Shown here piece after piece: positions 7,226-10,833 of a stretch of 10,833 nucleotides of DNA (position 1 is the first letter of the stretch; the number at the start of each line of letters is the position of its first letter). The notes beneath the pieces are model-generated. The model did not search any database and was not told the origin of the DNA. It was given only the letters and a program-made list of their open reading frames with translations. The stretch is taken from assembly GCA_050013615.1 (NCBI GenBank), contig JBEKEX010000140.1, positions 1 to 10,833 on the forward strand, written 5' to 3'. The stretch comes from JBEKEX01 sp050013615. GTDB lineage: Bacteria; Chloroflexota; Anaerolineae; Anaerolineales; Anaerolineaceae. The translations under genes were made by a program, and so were the position numbers.

Positions 7226-7834
7226 ATGAAACCCAGTGAGTGTTTCCATTGTGAAACTTTCCCTTGCACTGATACCAATCATGCGAGCTATTACATTCCA
7301 GATGTGAACCTGGATGCAACAACTATCCGCATGGTCTTGATTTCCGAAGCAGCCCCAGAATCGCCAACCGAGCATTACTATGCGGCTGGCGATCCGCTCT
7401 TCGCACAAACGACCGCGCTTGCCTTTAAGGAAGCCGGTGCTCCCGTGAATTCTGTGCAAGACATCCTTGCCTTGGGAGTTTATCTGACCACGGCAGTCAA
7501 ATGCGGAAAAACCGGCTATGGGATCCAATCGAGCAGTATCAAGGAATGTTCTTCTTTGTTGGAAAAAGAACTTGCCTTATTCCCCAACTTGAAAGTTCTT
7601 ATGCTGATGGGCGATGTGGCCATCAAATCCTTGAACACTATTGCCACGCGATCCAGTGCGGAAAAGGTGATCCCCACCGGGTCGACCTACAAAATTCGAG
7701 GAAAGGAATACTACTTCCGGGGGATAAGGACCTTCCCATCCTATTTGCAAGCCGGCCCCAGCTTCTTCATCGAAAAAAGCAAGCGCAAGATGATCGTAGA
7801 AGATATCAAAACCGCACTGGCGTTACTGGATTAA
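7226..7834 (+). CDS. Uracil-DNA glycosylase superfamily protein with atypical motif 2
   Basis: Protein of 202 residues resembling family-4-type uracil-DNA glycosylases, which remove uracil from DNA. ATG 7226 follows an AAAGGTGG ribosome-binding site and is preferred over TTG 7208. Superfamily signs: LISEAAPESPTEHYYAAGDP (about 38-57) in place of the GEAPGxxE motif 1, LTTAVKCGK matching the family's NxVKC segment, and LKVLMLMGDVAIKSL matching the core strand and helix. Four cysteines are placed like the family-4 4Fe-4S ligands: Cys6 and Cys9 (CFHC), Cys93 and Cys108; Cys14 is an extra one. Motif 2, normally HPSY-like, reads FPSY in RTFPSYLQAG, so the usual His is Phe. Glycosylase activity is therefore uncertain. 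The gene ends 16 nt from the convergent mazG-like gene. Confidence 0.75.
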   Translation: MKPSECFHCETFPCTDTNHASYYIPDVNLDATTIRMVLISEAAPESPTEHYYAAGDPLFAQTTALAFKEAGAPVNSVQDILALGVYLTTAVKCGKTGYGIQSSSIKECSSLLEKELALFPNLKVLMLMGDVAIKSLNTIATRSSAEKVIPTGSTYKIRGKEYYFRGIRTFPSYLQAGPSFFIEKSKRKMIVEDIKTALALLD

Positions 7835-7850
7835 GCCCCTTCCAGTCATT

Positions 7851-9320
7851 TCATTCTTCCTTCTTCGCTTCTTCCCACCATACATCCATTTCCGGCAAAG
7901 TCATATCGGTCAAATGGCGCCCTTGTTGGATGGCCTTCTTTTCGATGTACCCAAAGCGGCGTTTGAACTTGAGGTTGGTGCCCCTCAAGGCGCTCTCCGC
8001 ATCGACTTTGTACCAGCGCACAAGATTGACCACCGCGAACAAGAGATCACCCAACTCTTCCTGGATCTCCTGATCGGTTTTGGCGTCCTTCACTTCCTGC
8101 ATTTCCTCATCGACTTTGTCCCATACCGGGCCAACTTCTTTCCAGTCGAATCCCACATGTGCGGCGCGGTCTTGATATTTTTGTGCCTGGGAAAGTGATG
8201 GCAACGCCAGCGGGATGCCATCCAAAATTCCCTTGGTGGAAGCTTGTCCATTGGCTTTGCGCTCGGCCTCCTTTAGCTTTTCCCAATTGCGCAGCACGCC
8301 GTCCACATTCCCGACTTTTGCCTCGCCAAACACGTGCGGGTGCCGGCGGACGATCTTTTGATTGATGCCCTGCAGCACATCGGCCATGCGGAACTCGCCA
8401 GCTTCATAAGCAATCTGCGCATTCAGGACGATCTGCAATACCAAATCGCCCAGTTCTTCCTGCAAAGAAGCCGCATCGCCTTTATCCATTGCTTCAATGG
8501 CTTCATAGGTCTCTTCCAGCAAACTTGTGCGCAAGGTCAAATGGGTCTGCTCACGATCCCAGGGGCAGCCATCAGGCGCACGCAGACGTGCCACCACTTC
8601 CTGGAAGGATTCCATGCTCGTATCAGGTTCCAAGGGCGGCACGTAAAGCACCGTCAACAAGCTTGTCAGTTCGCTGCGATCGATCTCGAACAACTTCAGC
8701 TCCTCGACCTTTTCATCGGCCGTGCCGGCGGCATGCACCAGCCGCACCGGATGTTCGTCGGGATAGACCGTCATGAGGGTCAGCTTGACCTCTGAAGCCA
8801 CCTGGCGTGAGTAGATCTGGGCGATCAGCGCAGGTTCCGAAGGCGGGAAAAATGGCATATGCCGGCCGCCCAATTCCATCGCATCGGCCAGCACCAGGCG
8901 CGGGAAGGGATCCAGCCCTAAGGCCGTGCAGACGGGTTCCAAGAAGCTGACTCCTTCGATCACCCGCACCGGCAGGCCTTGCGCCTTGGCGCGGCGCACG
9001 ATCTCAGGACACGTGGCCTCAGCTACAAAGGGATGGCCCGGGACAGCATAGGTCACACCCTCCGGTCGTTTGCCAAGCTCCAGCACCTTTTGGACGATCT
9101 GCTCGTACACTTCTTCGAAACGTTGGCCCTGATCATAGAGCTCGTCGAATGAATACACCTTCAGTGATGAAGGCAAACCCGACAGTGTTGGATGTTGGCG
9201 TGTTCTCATATAAACTTCTGGAATTTGCTGGAGCCAATCCCACGCCTGGCGGGTCAACAGCCCCGGATCGCCCGGGCCCAACCCTAGAATGGTAATGCCT
9301 GCGAATGTTTTCGATTGCAT
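7851..9320 (-). CDS. mazG: YabN-like fusion: tetrapyrrole methylase domain plus MazG NTP pyrophosphohydrolase
   Basis: Two-domain protein of 489 residues, the typical size of Bacillus YabN-type fusions. Residues about 9-225 are a tetrapyrrole (uroporphyrin) methylase-like domain opening with ITILGLGPGDPGLLT and containing GVTYAVPGHPFVAEAT; its substrate in this fusion is not established. From about 240 a MazG part follows, with LRAPDGCPWDREQTH, EETYEAIEA and the metal-binding EELGDL near residue 290, then a second MazG repeat with DEEMQEVKDA and EELGDL near 423. MazG hydrolyses NTPs to NMP and pyrophosphate and is thought to clean non-canonical nucleotides. The start at 9320 is preferred over ATG 9332 or TTG 9335 because AAGGAA sits just upstream. 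It lies downstream of the rpsI terminator, implying its own promoter. Confidence 0.92.
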   Translation of the reverse strand: MQSKTFAGITILGLGPGDPGLLTRQAWDWLQQIPEVYMRTRQHPTLSGLPSSLKVYSFDELYDQGQRFEEVYEQIVQKVLELGKRPEGVTYAVPGHPFVAEATCPEIVRRAKAQGLPVRVIEGVSFLEPVCTALGLDPFPRLVLADAMELGGRHMPFFPPSEPALIAQIYSRQVASEVKLTLMTVYPDEHPVRLVHAAGTADEKVEELKLFEIDRSELTSLLTVLYVPPLEPDTSMESFQEVVARLRAPDGCPWDREQTHLTLRTSLLEETYEAIEAMDKGDAASLQEELGDLVLQIVLNAQIAYEAGEFRMADVLQGINQKIVRRHPHVFGEAKVGNVDGVLRNWEKLKEAERKANGQASTKGILDGIPLALPSLSQAQKYQDRAAHVGFDWKEVGPVWDKVDEEMQEVKDAKTDQEIQEELGDLLFAVVNLVRWYKVDAESALRGTNLKFKRRFGYIEKKAIQQGRHLTDMTLPEMDVWWEEAKKEE

Positions 9321-9323
9321 AAA

Positions 9324-9329
9324 TTCCTT
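9324..9329 (-). promoter_or_regulatory. Ribosome-binding site deciding the mazG-fusion start
   Basis: On the minus strand AAGGAA is followed by TTT and then ATG at 9320, putting AAGG five bases from the start. The alternative in-frame starts at 9332 and 9335 have no comparable site, so the shorter protein beginning MQSKTFAGITILGLG is chosen. Confidence 0.65.
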
Positions 9330-9360
9330 CATCAATGAACTGATTTCGGCACAATCATAA

Positions 9361-9401
9361 TATAAAAAGTGTTTTCCAGCGAACGTAAACTGGAAAACAC
9401 T
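9361..9401 (-). terminator. Rho-independent terminator of the truA-rplM-rpsI operon
   Basis: A perfect 12-bp inverted repeat, AGTGTTTTCCAG at 9368-9379 and CTGGAAAACACT at 9390-9401, encloses a 10-base loop. Read on the minus strand the stem is followed by TTTTTATA, the required U-rich tract; read on the plus strand it is not followed by a T run. The stem is rich in A-T pairs but long. It lies 70 bases beyond the rpsI stop and upstream of the mazG-like gene, separating the two units. Confidence 0.85.
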
Positions 9402-9471
9402 CTACGTATGTTACAGACATCCAACGCAACACTTGAAAAGAAGATGCTGCTTGGAAAAAAGGCTGAATGAT

Positions 9472-9867
9472 TTAACGCTTGGTGTACGTAGGAGCCTTGC
9501 GGGCACGCTTGAGGCCTGGCTTTTTGCGTTCCTTTATGCGTGCATCTCGAGTCATCAGGCCCTCTTTGCGCAGCGCAGGGCCAAACTCGGGGTTCATTTT
9601 CACCAGGGCACGTGCCAAACCCAACTTGACCGCATCCGTCTGACCCGTGACCCCGCCGCCCCTCACCACCACGCTGACGTCGAAAGATTTTTGATCCTGG
9701 CCGACCGCAACGAATGTGGTAAAGATTGACTTCAAATCGCCGATACGGGGGAAATAAGCGTCAGCGGGCTTCTCGTTGACGACCATCTGCCCCGAACCGT
9801 TCATCAAGCGAACGCGGGCAGTGCTTTCCTTGCGGCGACCAACACCTTCGAAATATTGACCTGCCAT
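9472..9867 (-). CDS. rpsI: 30S ribosomal protein S9
   Basis: Small-subunit ribosomal protein of 131 residues, the usual length. Diagnostic segments are the start QYFEGVGRRKESTARVRL, the Gly-rich middle VRGGGVTGQTDAVKLGLARA, and the basic C-terminal tail KKPGLKRARKAPTYTKR. In S9 the tail reaches toward the P-site tRNA, and the terminal KR is conserved. On the minus strand the AAAGGAG ribosome-binding site (9884-9878) overlaps the rplM stop codon, ten bases before the ATG, so translation of S9 is likely coupled to that of L13. It is the last gene of the operon, followed by the terminator. Confidence 0.98.
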   Translation of the reverse strand: MAGQYFEGVGRRKESTARVRLMNGSGQMVVNEKPADAYFPRIGDLKSIFTTFVAVGQDQKSFDVSVVVRGGGVTGQTDAVKLGLARALVKMNPEFGPALRKEGLMTRDARIKERKKPGLKRARKAPTYTKR

Positions 9868-9882
9868 AAATTCTTTACTCCT

Positions 9883-10308
9883 TTATGCCACGGGTTGCGG
9901 ATTCTGCGCCGCATGAGGATGCTCATTACCGGCATAGATTCTTAACCGTTTGATCAACTGACGGCCCACTTTATTATGCGGTAACATACCCCACACGGCC
10001 TCGCGGATCACGCGGTCAGGATGTGTTTCCATTTGTTGGCGCATCCCAATCCCACGAATGCCACCCGGATAACCAGAAATATAGTAATACATCTTTTCAT
10101 CCAGTCGTTTCGGGGCGATCGCCAGTTTGCTGGCATTGATGACAACCACAAAATCGCCCATATCCACCCCGGGGGTGTAGGTAGGTTTGTGCTTGCCAAG
10201 CAAATAGCTGGCAATGCGAGTCGACAGCCTGCCCAGATTCTGCTCGCTGGCGTCCACCAACAACCAGCTATTTTCGGGTTTACCCTTTATGACGTATGTC
10301 TTTTCCAC
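9883..10308 (-). CDS. rplM: 50S ribosomal protein L13
   Basis: Large-subunit ribosomal protein of 141 residues, typical length. Recognised by WLLVDASEQNLGRLSTRIAS near the N-terminus, GKHKPTYTPGVDMGDFVVVI, the YYYISGYPGGI segment, and AVWGMLPHNKVGRQLIKRLR followed by YAGNEHPHAAQ at the C-terminus. The start codon is GTG at 10308, with GGAG nine bases upstream (10321-10318) inside the truA gene. Its first 29 bases overlap the end of truA in another frame. The rplM-rpsI pair is the standard arrangement in bacteria, and the proximity to truA matches many Gram-positive and Chloroflexota genomes. Confidence 0.98.
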   Translation of the reverse strand: MEKTYVIKGKPENSWLLVDASEQNLGRLSTRIASYLLGKHKPTYTPGVDMGDFVVVINASKLAIAPKRLDEKMYYYISGYPGGIRGIGMRQQMETHPDRVIREAVWGMLPHNKVGRQLIKRLRIYAGNEHPHAAQNPQPVA

Positions 10309-10833
10309 GTTCGTAATCTCCAGTCATAAAATTCCTAACGATTCCAATCGATTGTTCTTGTCCATAACTCACCGACATCAACCGCAGCCCGTTGGGCGGG
10401 GCAAGCCCGGGAGATAATTTCTTCGCACAGGTAACGCCCTCTTCCAACTCATTAAGGCTCAACCGGCCATGGCCAACCCGTACTTGCAGGTAAACCATCC
10501 GGCGTACCATGTGGTAGAGAAAGGCATTTGCGCTGACTTCGAAATCGAAATCAAGGCCTTCCTGTTTCCAGGCCGCCGAATATACCATTCGGACGGTGCT
10601 CTCACCGGGCTTCATGGCTCTACCAAAAGCGGCGAAATCATGAACACCGACCAACAGTGCGGCTGCCTTTTGAAGCAACTGCCCGTCCACTGGTGGCCAT
10701 ACCCGCCAGGCAAACCGCTCTGAAAGCGGATCGCGTTCTGCCTGGCACGTGATTTGGTACCGGTAAGATCGGCCGTTTGCATCGAAGCGGGGATGAAAAT
10801 CTGCCGCCGCTTCTTTGGCATACTTTACAGCCA
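10280..10833 (-). CDS. truA: tRNA pseudouridine synthase A, C-terminal part (5' end outside window)
   Basis: TruA converts uridines 38-40 in the tRNA anticodon arm to pseudouridine. The frame is open to the window's right edge; the 183 visible residues begin AVKYAKEAAADFHPRFDANG, the HPRFDA-like segment being the FHARFDA motif that follows the catalytic Asp in this family. Next come GRSYRYQI, GVHDFAAFG and the C-terminal VSANAFLYHMVRRMVYLQVR, all typical. The N-terminal part with the catalytic Asp is outside the window. The last residues (about 25) after SVSYGQ look like a family-variable tail. The stop is TAA at 10280-10282, inside rplM, giving a 29-nt overlap. No sign of damage in the visible part. 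Confidence 0.95.
   Translation of the reverse strand, partial: AVKYAKEAAADFHPRFDANGRSYRYQITCQAERDPLSERFAWRVWPPVDGQLLQKAAALLVGVHDFAAFGRAMKPGESTVRMVYSAAWKQEGLDFDFEVSANAFLYHMVRRMVYLQVRVGHGRLSLNELEEGVTCAKKLSPGLAPPNGLRLMSVSYGQEQSIGIVRNFMTGDYERGKDIRHKG

Noticed and set aside
7825..7846. Inverted repeat ACTGGA/TCCAGT with a 10-base loop between the convergent genes, as a bidirectional terminator
   Set aside because: The stem is only 6 bp, overlaps the stop codon of the UDG-like gene and has no T run on either side, so chance is a sufficient explanation.
9342..9362. TATTAT on the minus strand as the -10 box of the mazG-like gene
   Set aside because: The sequence 16-18 bases upstream lies in the terminator hairpin and does not resemble a -35 element, so I could not place the promoter.

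Overview
The window reads as a chromosomal segment from an anaerobic bacterium, most likely Chloroflexota and within that Anaerolineae. That placement is an impression from protein style, a bacterial V/A-type ATPase operon, a YabN-type MazG fusion and the truA-rplM-rpsI order; it is not a computed result. There are no mobile elements, tRNAs, rRNAs or CRISPR repeats that I can see.

Plus strand, 1-5233: the downstream part of a rotary V/A-type H+(or Na+)-ATPase operon in the order K-F-E-A-B-D. The membrane rotor ring subunit K is cut by the window edge. F and D form the central stalk, E the peripheral stalk, and A and B the catalytic hexamer. The genes are tightly packed: E/A and A/B share ATGA overlaps, and D starts inside the end of B. 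Subunit B is broken. About 64 nt appear to be missing near 3932-3936, removing some 21 conserved residues and shifting the frame, although both flanks are otherwise well preserved. Subunits C, I and G/H are not in the window and may lie upstream.

Plus strand, 5343-7834: a PLP-dependent beta-eliminating lyase with tryptophanase-type active-site residues, a small DUF3887-like lipoprotein, and a uracil-DNA-glycosylase-superfamily protein. The last carries a family-4-like Fe-S cysteine quartet but has Phe where the usual motif-2 His sits.

Minus strand, 7851-10833: reading from the right edge, truA (5' part outside the window), rplM and rpsI form a compact translation operon. It ends in a clear intrinsic terminator at 9361-9401. 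Downstream on the same strand is a YabN-like tetrapyrrole methylase-MazG fusion, which converges on the glycosylase-like gene with only 16 nt between stop codons.

The most notable points are the disrupted ntpB (real lesion or assembly error) and the atypical UDG-like protein. I did not find convincing evidence for a wholly new multi-gene system.
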